Shown: positions 8,280 to 16,854, counted from the stretch's first letter. The stretch is DNA of 21,918 bases from JBFWIL01 sp050256015 (GCA_050256015.1 JBFWIL010000011.1:1-21918); one strand, 5' to 3'. Notes: a model not told the origin generated them from the sequence alone. Translations and numbers: made by a program.

Positions 8280-8309
8280 CAAAAGTAGGAAACAGACTGG
8301 AATTATCAA
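8280..8309 (-). promoter_or_regulatory. Promoter of the M16 peptidase operon
   Basis: On the minus strand, TTG (8309-8307) is followed after exactly 19 bp by TACTTTTG (8287-8280). This is a near-perfect Bacteroidota promoter. The transcript should start at about 8272-8276, only 6-10 nt before the GTG start codon. Confidence 0.75.
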
Positions 8310-8384
8310 CCGGTAAGCCTATTAAAAAGAAATGGTTTATTGGTGGGCAGAACTTTTTTTGTTTTGAGGAAGCTTCTTTTTGTT

Positions 8385-8413
8385 TTGAAGTTAATTTTTT
8401 TGCCTTATATTTG
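8385..8413 (+). promoter_or_regulatory. Promoter of tRNA-Phe
   Basis: TTG at 8385-8387, an 18-bp spacer, then TATATTTG at 8406-8413, matching the Bacteroidota consensus. The mature tRNA begins 17 bp later. Confidence 0.7.
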
Positions 8414-8429
8414 CCACCGCAAAACAGCT

Positions 8430-8502
<73 letters not shown>

Positions 8503-8510
8503 CCCAAGCG

Positions 8511-8545
8511 GGGATTTTATCAAATTTGATGGAATCCCTTTTTTT
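8511..8545 (+). terminator. Rho-independent terminator of tRNA-Phe
   Basis: The arms 8511-8522 and 8527-8538 form a 12-bp stem (GGGATT paired with AATCCC, two T-G pairs, then ATCA with TGAT) around loop AATT. Seven T residues follow, at 8539-8545. Confidence 0.88.
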
Positions 8546-9379
8546 ATGTTCCTTTAAACTCCTTGCTATTTGTGGAATCAGGGAGAAAAATGAATTTATC
8601 CTGGAAGTTCGATATTGGTCAGCTTCACGGTTGTAGATAATTCCTTCAGAAAACAGCAAATTTTGAAATATCCGCTTGCTGTTCAAATCCGATTTTTCCC
8701 ATAATACCAACGGATTAAGACATATTTCTGTTTCTTTTTTCCCGCATAGTTTATAAAGCCGGAAGTAGAAAAAAATGATTCAAATTTCTCCCGGCCTTAA
8801 CAAACCTATGAAATGCACCTATACATTGAAAATAAAGGTTGATATGTCATTTTACGTTTTCATTTGTCTGGTTTTCTACGATATAAACAAATCGGTTTTT
8901 TTTAATCAGTGGAAACAGGCTATAACACACACATGATTCGAAAATGAATGGAAGTTCAAAAGATATTCTTTTATTAATTCATTTTGTCCGTTTCGTTTCA
9001 TCATCTCAGCAATATAGCTGTTTATAGGTTATATTGTGAATGGTTCAGCTTCCCAGCCAGGTTACCTCAAAAACAATATGTTCGCGAACCTGACCAAAAT
9101 TACCTTTGAAAATTTTCCGAATTTTGGGTTTATGAATTAATCAGGTTAGGTAATTCAGCTCAGTCGGCTGTAAATAATCGGCAATTTGCAGGAATCTAAT
9201 GACACTGCCAATAAACTTTCTTGAACCCGTTGATTTGAAGAAGAAAAAAAAGGAATTTGAACATCTTCTTTTCAATAAAGCTAACAGTGATAAGATTCTG
9301 CGGTATGATAATTTTGCAAATTCATTGACTGACTAAAAGCCGTGAGTGCATGGGTGGAAACTCTACCGTGCGAGTTCGT
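8546..9379. other. AT-rich stretch of 834 bp without a confident gene
   Basis: The region between the tRNA-Phe terminator and the end of feoAB is AT-richer than its flanks. Reading frames are short and broken on both strands. It holds a 45-codon frame at 9199-9336, a perfect 10-bp palindrome GTTCGCGAAC at 9080-9089, and an AATTACCT/AGGTAATT inverted pair around 9098-9154. There is no recognisable transposase, repeat array or RNA gene. The site beside a tRNA would suit a decayed insertion, but no repeat of the tRNA 3' end is visible. Confidence 0.55.
9199..9336 (+). CDS. Possible small ORF, 45 residues, unknown
   Basis: An ATG at 9199 opens 45 codons ending in TAA at 9334. The product is charged and hydrophilic, with a run of five lysines followed by a Glu/Phe/His/Leu-rich helix-like stretch. 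I do not recognise a family. The sequence looks more protein-like than other short frames nearby, but no promoter or ribosome site supports it. It could be a gene remnant. Confidence 0.2.
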   Translation: MTLPINFLEPVDLKKKKKEFEHLLFNKANSDKILRYDNFANSLTD

Positions 9380-12133
9380 TTATTTCCCCGGGGAATAGTG
9401 AAGGTTCTTCGGCCGCAAACTTTGCCGGCCCCGCCGGCCCCTTTTTAAATCACAACCGGCGCATTCCCCGCAAAGGCTTTTATCTTTTGAGGAAAACGAC
9501 CGGTATACGGAATGTATGATCTTCAGGATTACAGCGGCAATAATGACGTATACGATAATTTCTTGCAGCATGCTTTTTGTTTTCCATGTTTGTGCAAAGA
9601 TACTGCCAATTTGGTAAATGGCCAAGGCAGCCAGCCAAGCCAGGATCGTGGTGTATACGGAGGTGAAAGCCGCCCATTTCCAGTTGGCTTCCTTGCGGAT
9701 GGCTGCCACGACTGCTATGCAAGGGAAGTAGATCAGTACGAAGACCATTAGCCCGAATGCCACCAGGGGCGAAAAGACTTTTTGTCCGCTACGGGCCCCT
9801 GAGGTGAAGGTTTGTTCCTGCAGTTTCTGCTTGAGCGGAGCCGTGTTGTCATTGGCATCCGCTCCGGCCTGGTAAAGCACCCCCATGGAACTGACCACAA
9901 TCTCTTTTGCAGCCATTCCCGTGAGAATGCTGACCCCTATTTTCCAGTCAAAACCAAGCGGATGGATGGCCGGTTCTATAAAATGCCCCAGCTTTCCGAT
10001 ATACGACTGTTCCAGACGTTCTTCTTCCTGCTGCAGGATGAGCTGTTTTTTTTGTGTTTCCCGTTCTGCAGGAGATAAGGAGGTGTCGTTTTGGATTCGT
10101 TCTGCCAGTGCCTGGTAATTGCGTGAGAACTCCACCCGTCTTGGATAGTAGCCCATGGCCCAGATCAGGATGGAAGCAAAAAGGATAACCGTTCCCATTT
10201 TTTTCAGATACTGAGATCCTTTGTGCCACATGTGGATGGTGGTGTTCCGCAGGGTAGGCATACGGTAGGGGGGGAGCTCCATGACAAAGGGAATTTCTTT
10301 TTGAGAGAACAGCGTTTTTTTAAAGAACAGTCCCAGCACCACCGCCAAGGCAATTCCGATGAAATAGATCAGGAAGAGCAGGGCCCCCTGGTGGTGTGTA
10401 AAAAAGGCGGAAATCAGCAGCACGTATACCGGCAGCCGGGCGCTGCACGACATGAATGGAATGATCAGCATGGTCAGAAGCCTGTCATTCCGGTTATCCA
10501 GGGTTCGTGTGGCCATGACGGCCGGTACGTTACAGCCAAAACCCATGATCAGCGGAATAAACGATTTGCCGTGAAGCCCCATCTTGTGCATCAGCTTGTC
10601 CATGATAAAGGCGGCCCGGGCCATATAGCCCGAGTCTTCCATAAGGGATATGAAAAAGAAGAGTATCAGAATGTTGGGAAGGAAGACGATTACACCTCCC
10701 ACGCCTCCGATTACTCCGTCCGTGAGCAGGTCCTTCAGTGGGCCGTCGGGCAGGAGGGTCCCGACCAGTTCTCCCAGCCGGCCGATGCCGGCTTCCATCC
10801 AGTCCATCGGGTAATTACCCAAGGTAAAAGTGGCCTGAAAAGTCAGCCAGATGAAAAAAAAGAAAACGGGAAACCCCCAGATCCGGTGGGTCAGAATCTT
10901 GTCGATATCTCGACTTTTTCCAGTCAGGATCAGTTCTCCTGTTTGGTATGTTTCTTTCAGTGCTCCGGCTATAAAACCGTATTTGGCATCGGCAATCAAT
11001 GTCTCCGAGTCCTCGTTCATTTGCTGTTCCAGCCTTCGTATTTCGCGTTCCGCAGTTTGACGGATGACTTCGTAAACGGGACTATGCTGCAGCATGACAC
11101 GGGTTTGATGGTCTTTTTCCAGCAGTTTGATAGCCAGGAAGCGGGTGGCGTATTTTTTGTTACGCTGTTCGTCTTTCTTCAGCGCCTGCCGGATAGTCCG
11201 GATCGATTGTTCGATTTCCGCTCCGTAGTTGATGTGTACATGGCGTACTACCGGATCACGTTCTTCATACACTTCAATGATGCGGTTGAACAACTCCTTC
11301 ATCCCTTTTCCCCGGGCAGCCACGGTGGGAACGAAGGGAATGCCGATCATCCTGCCGAGATGACTGAAGTCAAAGCGGGCTGTTTTTTTTTCCAGTTCGT
11401 CGTACATGTTCAGGGCAATGACCACCTTGATGTTCATATCGATAAGCTGGGTGGTGAGGTACAGATTACGCTCCAGGTTGGCGGCATCGATGACGTTGAC
11501 CACCACATCAGGCCTTTTTTCCAGGATGTGGCTGCGGACAAACAGTTCTTCCGGGGAATATTCGGTGATGGAATAGGTTCCCGGCAGGTCGGTAATCCGG
11601 AACGTATAGAAGCCTTGTTTGAAACGGGCTTCTTTGGCTTCTATGGTCACTCCGGCGTAATTGCCCACCCGCTCGCTTGAACCCGAAGCCTGGTTAAAAA
11701 GGGTGGTTTTGCCGCAGTTGGGGTTTCCCACCAGGGCTACGGAAATGGTTTTGCCCTTTTTTGTCCCGGTAATTTTCATCCGGTGTTCTTCTATGGTGCC
11801 CTCATAACGGACAAAATCCATCCTGAGAGCATCGGCCCGGGAAACGACGTCAATCAGGGCTGCCTCGCTGCGGCGCAGACTGACCTTGTAGCCCATGATC
11901 TCATATTCCACCGGATCTTTCAGGGGGGCATTCCGCACAACGCGCACCTGCTGTCCCTTGATGAATCCCATTTCCGAAATCCGTTTCCGGAAAGATCCCT
12001 TTCCCTGCACGTGCAGGATCACAGCCTGACTGCCGGTAGGCAGATCGGCGAGCCGCCTGCTTTTCTTTCTTATTTCTGTATGCTGTAATAACATAATCTT
12101 TTTTTGTCTCTGTGCGGTGCAGTAAGACTGCAT
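9380..12133 (-). CDS. feoAB: FeoAB fusion, ferrous iron transporter with Cys-rich C-terminal tail
   Basis: This 917-residue protein imports Fe(II) across the inner membrane. Residues about 25-100 are a FeoA SH3-like domain. Residues about 130-290 are the FeoB G domain: GNPNCGKT (136-143), GVT (161), DLPG (182-185), NMYD (242-245), AARGKG (272). A helical GDI-like region follows, then two Gate membrane units with GFGCNVPAVMATRTL and PFMSCSARLPVY, and the YFPCIAVVAAI segment near the end. The last 60 residues add a membrane helix and CGECAGC (Cys888, 891, 894), like the separate small FeoB-associated Cys-rich protein, so three Feo parts are joined. The ATG at 12133 gives 13 odd leading residues; the ATG at 12094, after an A-rich stretch, may be the true start. 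No Fur box was recognised. The gene is divergent from gpmI. Confidence 0.95.
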   Translation of the reverse strand: MQSYCTAQRQKKIMLLQHTEIRKKSRRLADLPTGSQAVILHVQGKGSFRKRISEMGFIKGQQVRVVRNAPLKDPVEYEIMGYKVSLRRSEAALIDVVSRADALRMDFVRYEGTIEEHRMKITGTKKGKTISVALVGNPNCGKTTLFNQASGSSERVGNYAGVTIEAKEARFKQGFYTFRITDLPGTYSITEYSPEELFVRSHILEKRPDVVVNVIDAANLERNLYLTTQLIDMNIKVVIALNMYDELEKKTARFDFSHLGRMIGIPFVPTVAARGKGMKELFNRIIEVYEERDPVVRHVHINYGAEIEQSIRTIRQALKKDEQRNKKYATRFLAIKLLEKDHQTRVMLQHSPVYEVIRQTAEREIRRLEQQMNEDSETLIADAKYGFIAGALKETYQTGELILTGKSRDIDKILTHRIWGFPVFFFFIWLTFQATFTLGNYPMDWMEAGIGRLGELVGTLLPDGPLKDLLTDGVIGGVGGVIVFLPNILILFFFISLMEDSGYMARAAFIMDKLMHKMGLHGKSFIPLIMGFGCNVPAVMATRTLDNRNDRLLTMLIIPFMSCSARLPVYVLLISAFFTHHQGALLFLIYFIGIALAVVLGLFFKKTLFSQKEIPFVMELPPYRMPTLRNTTIHMWHKGSQYLKKMGTVILFASILIWAMGYYPRRVEFSRNYQALAERIQNDTSLSPAERETQKKQLILQQEEERLEQSYIGKLGHFIEPAIHPLGFDWKIGVSILTGMAAKEIVVSSMGVLYQAGADANDNTAPLKQKLQEQTFTSGARSGQKVFSPLVAFGLMVFVLIYFPCIAVVAAIRKEANWKWAAFTSVYTTILAWLAALAIYQIGSIFAQTWKTKSMLQEIIVYVIIAAVILKIIHSVYRSFSSKDKSLCGECAGCDLKRGRRGRQSLRPKNLHYSPGK

Positions 12134-12135
12134 AA

Positions 12136-12302
12136 ATCCCCCCCAAAGGGGATATACATACCCTCACCGACCATACGATTTCCCGGGAACGTGCCCGGAA
12201 TAATAATGCCGGCCCGTGATAAAACCTGATATTTGCAGTCCTGCTACAACGCACGCAATTTAGCTTATCCTTCGGGGCGCGTCAATCCCTATTTTTGGGG
12301 AT
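12136..12302. repeat. Twin 18-bp inverted repeats in the feoAB-gpmI intergenic region
   Basis: Site A (12136-12153) and site B (12285-12302) are both 18 bp long, with arms ATCCC and GGGGAT around a variable 6-7-bp centre (CCCCAAA in A, TATTTTT in B). Both continue with ATATA on the right. Their starts are 149 bp apart. Site A lies just upstream of the annotated feoAB ATG. Matching length, arms and flank suggest two binding sites of one regulator (inference). Confidence 0.5.
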
Positions 12303-12379
12303 ATATAAGGCGGTGTGTTCAAATTGTTAATTTGGTGTGATTGTTCCGTTTTCAGCCTTAAAATGCTTAGAAAAAATAG

Positions 12380-12387
12380 TATTTTTG
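12380..12387 (+). promoter_or_regulatory. Bacteroidota -7 box for gpmI
   Basis: TATTTTTG matches TAnnTTTG 39 bp before the ATG at 12426. The -33 region has only TTTTC at the right distance, so the upstream element is weak. Confidence 0.5.
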
Positions 12388-12425
12388 CACTTCAGATAAT
12401 TGTAGACAAAAAGAATCAGTTTATT

Positions 12426-13955
12426 ATGACAATTCAGAAGACAATATTGATGATCCTTGACGGATGGGGAATTGGAGACGGCAGCAAACGGGATGTAATC
12501 GCTTCGGCCCCCACTCCTTTCATGGATTCACTGATAAAAGAATATCCGCACGCGCAGCTGCTTACTTCAGGCGAAAACGTCGGTCTGCCTGAAGGACAGA
12601 TGGGTAATTCGGAAGTGGGGCACCTTAACATTGGAGCCGGCCGGGTGTTGTACCAGGATATGGTGAAAATTACCAAAGCCATTCAGGATAAATCGTTGTG
12701 GCAGAATCCGCAATTGCTGAAAGCCTTTCGATATGCCAAAGAAAAAAGGAAAAAAGTTCATCTGGTCGGACTGATCGGTCCGGGCGGGGTACATGCCTTG
12801 AGTTCACATATGGTTGCCCTGAGCCAGATGGCCACGGATATGGGTCTGCAGGATGTGTTTGTGCACGGACTTACCGACGGGCGGGATACCGATCCGCACT
12901 CGGGTTATGAGTTTTTGAAGGCTGATCTTGAGGCGCTGAAGCCCACCAATGCCCGTTTTGCTTCCATCATAGGCCGTTATTACGGGATGGACCGCGATAA
13001 AAACTACGACCGGCTGAAGCTTGCCTATGATCTGTATACACAGGGAATCGGTGAAAAGACAGCCGACCTGCTGGCGGGCGTGCAGGCTTCCTATAATGCC
13101 GGCGTTACCGATGAGTTTATCAAACCCATTGTGGTGGTCAACCCGGATGGAAGTCCGGTAGCCATGATCGAAGAGGAAGATGTGGTGATCTGCTATAATT
13201 TCCGGACCGACCGTCTGCGTCAGACCACCATTGCTTTCACTCAGGAAGACCTGCCGCAGTTTGGCATGAAGACCATGGACCTGCAATGGTATACGATGAC
13301 TAATTACAAGGCCGACTTCCGGAATGTCAATGTGATTTTTGACAAGGAAAATCCGGTCAACACCATGGGTGAGGTGGTTTCGAAAGCCGGACTGAAACAG
13401 ATTCGCATTGCGGAGACGGAAAAATATGCACATGTTACTTTCTTTTTCAGTGGTGGCCGCGAGCAGGAGTTTGAAGGGGAAAAACGAATTCTGATACCTT
13501 CCCCGAAAGTTCCGACCTACGATTTCCAGCCGGAAATGTCGGCTCCGAAAATCAAGGAAGCCATTATTCCCGAACTGAACAAGCGGGAATCCGGTTTTGT
13601 ATGCCTGAACTTTGCCAATGGCGATATGGTAGGACATACCGGGGTATATGAGGCCATCTGCAAAGCTGTTTCGGCGGTCGACCAGTGTGCCCGTGAGGTT
13701 ACCGAGGCTGCCCGGGCCAACGGGTACAATGTGCTGATTATTGCAGACCACGGAAATGCAGACAATGCGGTGAATACCGACGGTTCTCCCAATACGGCCC
13801 ATTCGCTGAATCCGGTTCCCTGTATTTATGTCAGTGATAACAAGAGTCTTAAAATCAATAACGGCATCCTGGCCGATGTGGCGCCCACCCTTTTGTCTGA
13901 AATGGGACTGGATATCCCGGCAGAAATGACCGGAAAAGTATTAATCGAAAAGTAA
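12426..13955 (+). CDS. gpmI: 2,3-bisphosphoglycerate-independent phosphoglycerate mutase
   Basis: The enzyme interconverts 3- and 2-phosphoglycerate in glycolysis and gluconeogenesis through a phosphoserine and two metal ions. From the ATG at 12426 it has 509 residues, the usual length. LDGWG (Asp12) and GNSEVGHLNIG (Ser62) place the metal ligand and catalytic Ser at the numbering of the Geobacillus enzyme. GGVHALSSH (His123), DGRDTDPHSG, FANGDMVGHTG, IIADHGNADN and TAHSLNPVP complete the active site. The frame is open a further 37 codons upstream, but that part crosses the -7 box and resembles no family N-terminus. A DUF3109 gene follows after 88 bp with no clear terminator between. Confidence 0.97.
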   Translation: MTIQKTILMILDGWGIGDGSKRDVIASAPTPFMDSLIKEYPHAQLLTSGENVGLPEGQMGNSEVGHLNIGAGRVLYQDMVKITKAIQDKSLWQNPQLLKAFRYAKEKRKKVHLVGLIGPGGVHALSSHMVALSQMATDMGLQDVFVHGLTDGRDTDPHSGYEFLKADLEALKPTNARFASIIGRYYGMDRDKNYDRLKLAYDLYTQGIGEKTADLLAGVQASYNAGVTDEFIKPIVVVNPDGSPVAMIEEEDVVICYNFRTDRLRQTTIAFTQEDLPQFGMKTMDLQWYTMTNYKADFRNVNVIFDKENPVNTMGEVVSKAGLKQIRIAETEKYAHVTFFFSGGREQEFEGEKRILIPSPKVPTYDFQPEMSAPKIKEAIIPELNKRESGFVCLNFANGDMVGHTGVYEAICKAVSAVDQCAREVTEAARANGYNVLIIADHGNADNAVNTDGSPNTAHSLNPVPCIYVSDNKSLKINNGILADVAPTLLSEMGLDIPAEMTGKVLIEK

Positions 13956-14043
13956 GTTGTAATAAAACTGCATTCCGGAGCAGGCGGAGTCCACTTCCCT
14001 GGAGCGGTGAGCTGTGCATTCGCCGGATTGTATACTGCCGTGT

Positions 14044-14622
14044 ATGCTGGAGATAGGAAAGACCATTGTGAGCCTTGATGTGCTGGAGGAACATTTTCTT
14101 TGTGATCTGTTGAAATGCAAGGGAGCCTGCTGTGTTGAAGGAGATTCCGGTGCACCGCTGAGCCCGGAGGAGGTGAATATTCTTGAAGCTGCATATCCGC
14201 TGGTGGAACCGTACATGACTTCCGAAGGAAAAGCAGTTATTTCCCGGCAGGGCATATCGGTTATTGATGAAGACGGAGACCTGGTCACCCCGCTTGTCGG
14301 TAACAGGGAATGTGTTTTCACCTATAAGGATGCTCAGGGAATTACCCGATGTGCTGTTGAGAAAGCTTTTCTGGAAGGCCGGATTACTTTCCGGAAGCCC
14401 TTGTCCTGTCATCTTTTCCCGGTCAGGATCACGGAATACAGCCGGTTTGACGCGGTAAACTATCAACAGCTGAAGATCTGCAGGCCGGGACGTGCCTGCG
14501 GGAGAGGGCAAAAACTTCCGCTTTACCGTTTTTTAAAGGAACCACTGATCCGCAAATACGGATCTGCATGGTATGAGCAGTTGCAGTATGCGGCGGAGCA
14601 GGAACCCTGGAAAAAAGGATAG
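14044..14622 (+). CDS. DUF3109 family Cys-rich protein
   Basis: From the ATG at 14044 the protein has 192 residues and begins MLEIGKTIVSLDVLEE, as family members do. The frame extends ten codons further up, but that extra part is not family-like. Cysteines are at 20, 25, 29, 30, 90, 103, 122, 146 and 152, in the groups CDLLKCKGACC, ECVF, RCAV, SCHLFPVR and ICRPGRAC. This pattern is shared with DUF3109 and the related YkgJ-type CxxC proteins, thought to bind zinc or an iron-sulfur cluster. The function is unknown. It lies downstream of gpmI on the same strand and converges on the VOC gene, with 16 bp between the stops. Confidence 0.88.
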   Translation: MLEIGKTIVSLDVLEEHFLCDLLKCKGACCVEGDSGAPLSPEEVNILEAAYPLVEPYMTSEGKAVISRQGISVIDEDGDLVTPLVGNRECVFTYKDAQGITRCAVEKAFLEGRITFRKPLSCHLFPVRITEYSRFDAVNYQQLKICRPGRACGRGQKLPLYRFLKEPLIRKYGSAWYEQLQYAAEQEPWKKG

Positions 14623-14638
14623 GGAAGCTTTTGTTTTC

Positions 14639-15028
14639 CTATTCGGTCAGTTCCACCCGGTTTCCTTCCGGATCCAGGATGACCGATTCGTAAAATCCAT
14701 CCCCGGTAATGCGCGGTTCCCCGATTATCCGGAATCCGTCAGCCCGGAGGTTCTCCGTTAACTCGTCGACCTTTTGTCTGGAGCCAAGCTGAATGGCAAA
14801 ATGAATGAGTCCGGTAAACTGTTTTTTGGGATCGTTTTTTGTTTTCGGTATGCCCGGCATCTGCATTAGCTCAAGTGCACATTCCCCGTTAAAACGGAGA
14901 AAATAGGAACGGAAATCGCGGGAATGGTTGTAGTATCCGTCATTGGAGCCGGCATCAAAATAATGCATATAAAAATTCCGCATTCCTTCCAGGTCGTTGA
15001 CCCAGATGGCAATATGTGATATCTTCAT
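14639..15028 (-). CDS. VOC (glyoxalase/bleomycin-resistance fold) protein
   Basis: This 129-residue single-module VOC protein has two beta-alpha-beta-beta-beta halves. The four expected metal-ligand positions are filled: His5 (ISHIAIWV), Glu53 (ALELMQ), His76 (LIHFAIQLG) and Glu126 (NRVELTE), so it is probably a metal-dependent enzyme. The half ending FYESVILDPEGNRVEL is typical of the lactoylglutathione-lyase-like group. Its length is that of small stand-alone members, and the substrate cannot be told. It is transcribed on its own, convergent with the DUF3109 gene and divergent from the acyl-CoA synthetase gene. I saw no clear -7 box upstream. Confidence 0.85.
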   Translation of the reverse strand: MKISHIAIWVNDLEGMRNFYMHYFDAGSNDGYYNHSRDFRSYFLRFNGECALELMQMPGIPKTKNDPKKQFTGLIHFAIQLGSRQKVDELTENLRADGFRIIGEPRITGDGFYESVILDPEGNRVELTE

Positions 15029-15151
15029 GGTGTAGTCATTTTAACAGGTTTATTACTCGTCCGGGTTATCGGTTTCTTTTTACTAAGTTATCCAAAATGT
15101 TCCGATATTACTAAAATAGGTTAAAAAATGATGGCTTGTCGTGGATTTAAC

Positions 15152-15159
15152 TATTTTTG
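15152..15159 (+). promoter_or_regulatory. Bacteroidota -7 box for the acyl-CoA synthetase
   Basis: TATTTTTG lies 46 bp before the ATG at 15205. The nearest TTG (15136-15138) is 13 bp upstream, too close for the usual 19-bp spacer, so only the -7 box is supported. Confidence 0.45.
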
Positions 15160-15204
15160 CTGGTCTTTATCTGCTGCTTTTACAGGTGGCGTAGGGGATC
15201 TATT

Positions 15205-16854
15205 ATGATGAACATGGAGAAACTGACTTTACCTGTCATGCTTCAGGAAAGTTTTAAACGGTTTGGGGACAGAAAGTCACTTGTTTTTGCCGGGGAGGAA
15301 GACCTGTCTTACCGCGGGCTGAAGGAGGAGGTGGAGTCGCTGGGAAAGCGATTGCGAGCGATGGGAATCAGAAGAGGAACCAGGGTTGCCATTCTGAGTC
15401 AGAATATGCCTAACTGGGGAATTGCCTATTTTTCCATTGCTGCCGTTGGCGGGGTGGTAGTCCCTGTTTTGCCCGATTTCCACCCGGAGGAGATCCGGAA
15501 TATTTTGGAACACTCGGGAACCGAGGCTATTTTTGTATCGGAAAATCTGGCAGGTAAGCTGAACTCAGGAGCTTTTCCGCTGTTACGTATCCTGCAAATC
15601 GAGAATTTTAAGGAAATAGACGGGGGCGATTATCCGGAGTCTGCCGGTAGGAACGAGGCAAACCGTTTTGTCTGGGAAGATGTGGAGGAAGAAGATTTGC
15701 TTTCAATTATTTATACCTCGGGAACCACCGGTAAGTCGAAGGGGGTTATGCTGAGTCATAAGAACATTGTCTGGACCACCCGGCAATGCCGGTTTTTCCA
15801 GTCTGTTGAAGCAGACGATCGTTTTTTGTCGGTACTTCCCCTTTCCCATACTTTTGAAAATACGCTGGGACTGATGCTGCCGGTGATGTACGGAGCTTCG
15901 GTGCATTACCTGAGAAAAGCGCCGACACCTTCGGTCCTGATACCGGTACTGAAAAAGGTGAAACCCACCATTATGCTGGTGGTGCCGCTGATCATTGAAA
16001 AAATATACCGGGGAAGAGTTCTCCCGGAAATAAACAAGAAAGCAATAACCCGTAAATTGTATTCATACCGGATTTTTCAGAAATTACTAAACCGGCTGGC
16101 AGGGAAAAAATTGTATAAAATCTTCGGCGGGGAACTGAAGTTCTTTGGCATAGGCGGGGCCAAACTGGACAACCAGGTGGAGCGTTTCCTTATGGATGCG
16201 CGTTTTCCTATGGCTATTGGTTACGGACTTACCGAAACAGCTCCGCTGCTGGCCGGTGCTGTAGGAAAGAATGTACGCTACCTGTCTACGGGTATTCCTC
16301 TTGAAGGAGTGAAGCTGAGGATTGCCCATGCCGATCCGGAAACCGGTGAAGGAGAGATTCAGGCACGTGGTGAAAATGTTATGCAGGGATATTACCGGGA
16401 ACGGGAGCTGACCGCCGAGGCTTTCACCGAAGATGGCTGGTTCCGGACCGGAGACCGGGGGTGCTTTGATAAGTCGGGTTTTCTTTATATCAAGGGCCGG
16501 ATTAAAAATATGATAGTGGGCTCCAGCGGGGAGAATATCTATCCGGAGGAAATCGAATCCGTGATTAACCGGATGGAGTATGTGCTGGAGTCTCTGGTGG
16601 TGCAGCAAAAGGGCCGGTTAGTGGCTATGGTCCATCTGAATATGGAAGAGCTGGAGCAGCGCTTCCGGCAACTGAAAGATGAGGCTGTACAAAATTTCAA
16701 TGCCCGTGTGGATGAAATTCTGGAAGGAATCCAGCATCTGGTCAATGAGCAGGTTAACAAGTTTTCCCGGGTGCAGCAGGTAATCCTGATGCCGGTTCCT
16801 TTTGAAAAGACCCCTACATTGAAAATCAAACGTTTTTTGTATTGCCAGTCCTGA
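15205..16854 (+). CDS. Long-chain fatty acid-CoA ligase (AMP-forming)
   Basis: The enzyme activates fatty acids to acyl-CoA through an acyl-adenylate. From the ATG at 15205 it has 549 residues. ANL-superfamily motifs in order: YTSGTTGKSKG (170-180), FGIGGAKLDNQ, GYGLTET (339-345), GWFRTGDRG (about 411-419), KGRIKNMI (430-437), SGENIYPEEIE, and the C-terminal TLKIKR with catalytic Lys540. It resembles the FadD15-like group common in Bacteroidota. The open frame reaches back to a TTG at 15157 inside the -7 box, so a later ATG (15205, 15208 or 15214) must be the start. It probably works at the cytoplasmic face of the membrane. The gene is monocistronic, and no terminator was recognised after it. 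Confidence 0.93.
   Translation: MMNMEKLTLPVMLQESFKRFGDRKSLVFAGEEDLSYRGLKEEVESLGKRLRAMGIRRGTRVAILSQNMPNWGIAYFSIAAVGGVVVPVLPDFHPEEIRNILEHSGTEAIFVSENLAGKLNSGAFPLLRILQIENFKEIDGGDYPESAGRNEANRFVWEDVEEEDLLSIIYTSGTTGKSKGVMLSHKNIVWTTRQCRFFQSVEADDRFLSVLPLSHTFENTLGLMLPVMYGASVHYLRKAPTPSVLIPVLKKVKPTIMLVVPLIIEKIYRGRVLPEINKKAITRKLYSYRIFQKLLNRLAGKKLYKIFGGELKFFGIGGAKLDNQVERFLMDARFPMAIGYGLTETAPLLAGAVGKNVRYLSTGIPLEGVKLRIAHADPETGEGEIQARGENVMQGYYRERELTAEAFTEDGWFRTGDRGCFDKSGFLYIKGRIKNMIVGSSGENIYPEEIESVINRMEYVLESLVVQQKGRLVAMVHLNMEELEQRFRQLKDEAVQNFNARVDEILEGIQHLVNEQVNKFSRVQQVILMPVPFEKTPTLKIKRFLYCQS

Noticed and set aside
9080..9089. GTTCGCGAAC palindrome as an operator
   Set aside because: Perfect but short, with no gene or promoter near enough to give it meaning.
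10223..11680. 485-residue plus-strand frame inside feoAB
   Set aside because: It is antisense to well-conserved FeoB motifs; the long frame is a by-product of codon bias.
12315..12425. 37-codon N-terminal extension of gpmI
   Set aside because: It crosses the -7 box and is not family-like; Asp12 and Ser62 numbering supports the ATG at 12426.
12804..13802. 332-residue minus-strand frame inside gpmI
   Set aside because: Antisense to the catalytic core of phosphoglycerate mutase; no recognisable domain.
15157..15204. 16-codon N-terminal extension of the acyl-CoA synthetase
   Set aside because: Starts at a TTG within the -7 box, so it would lie upstream of the transcript start.
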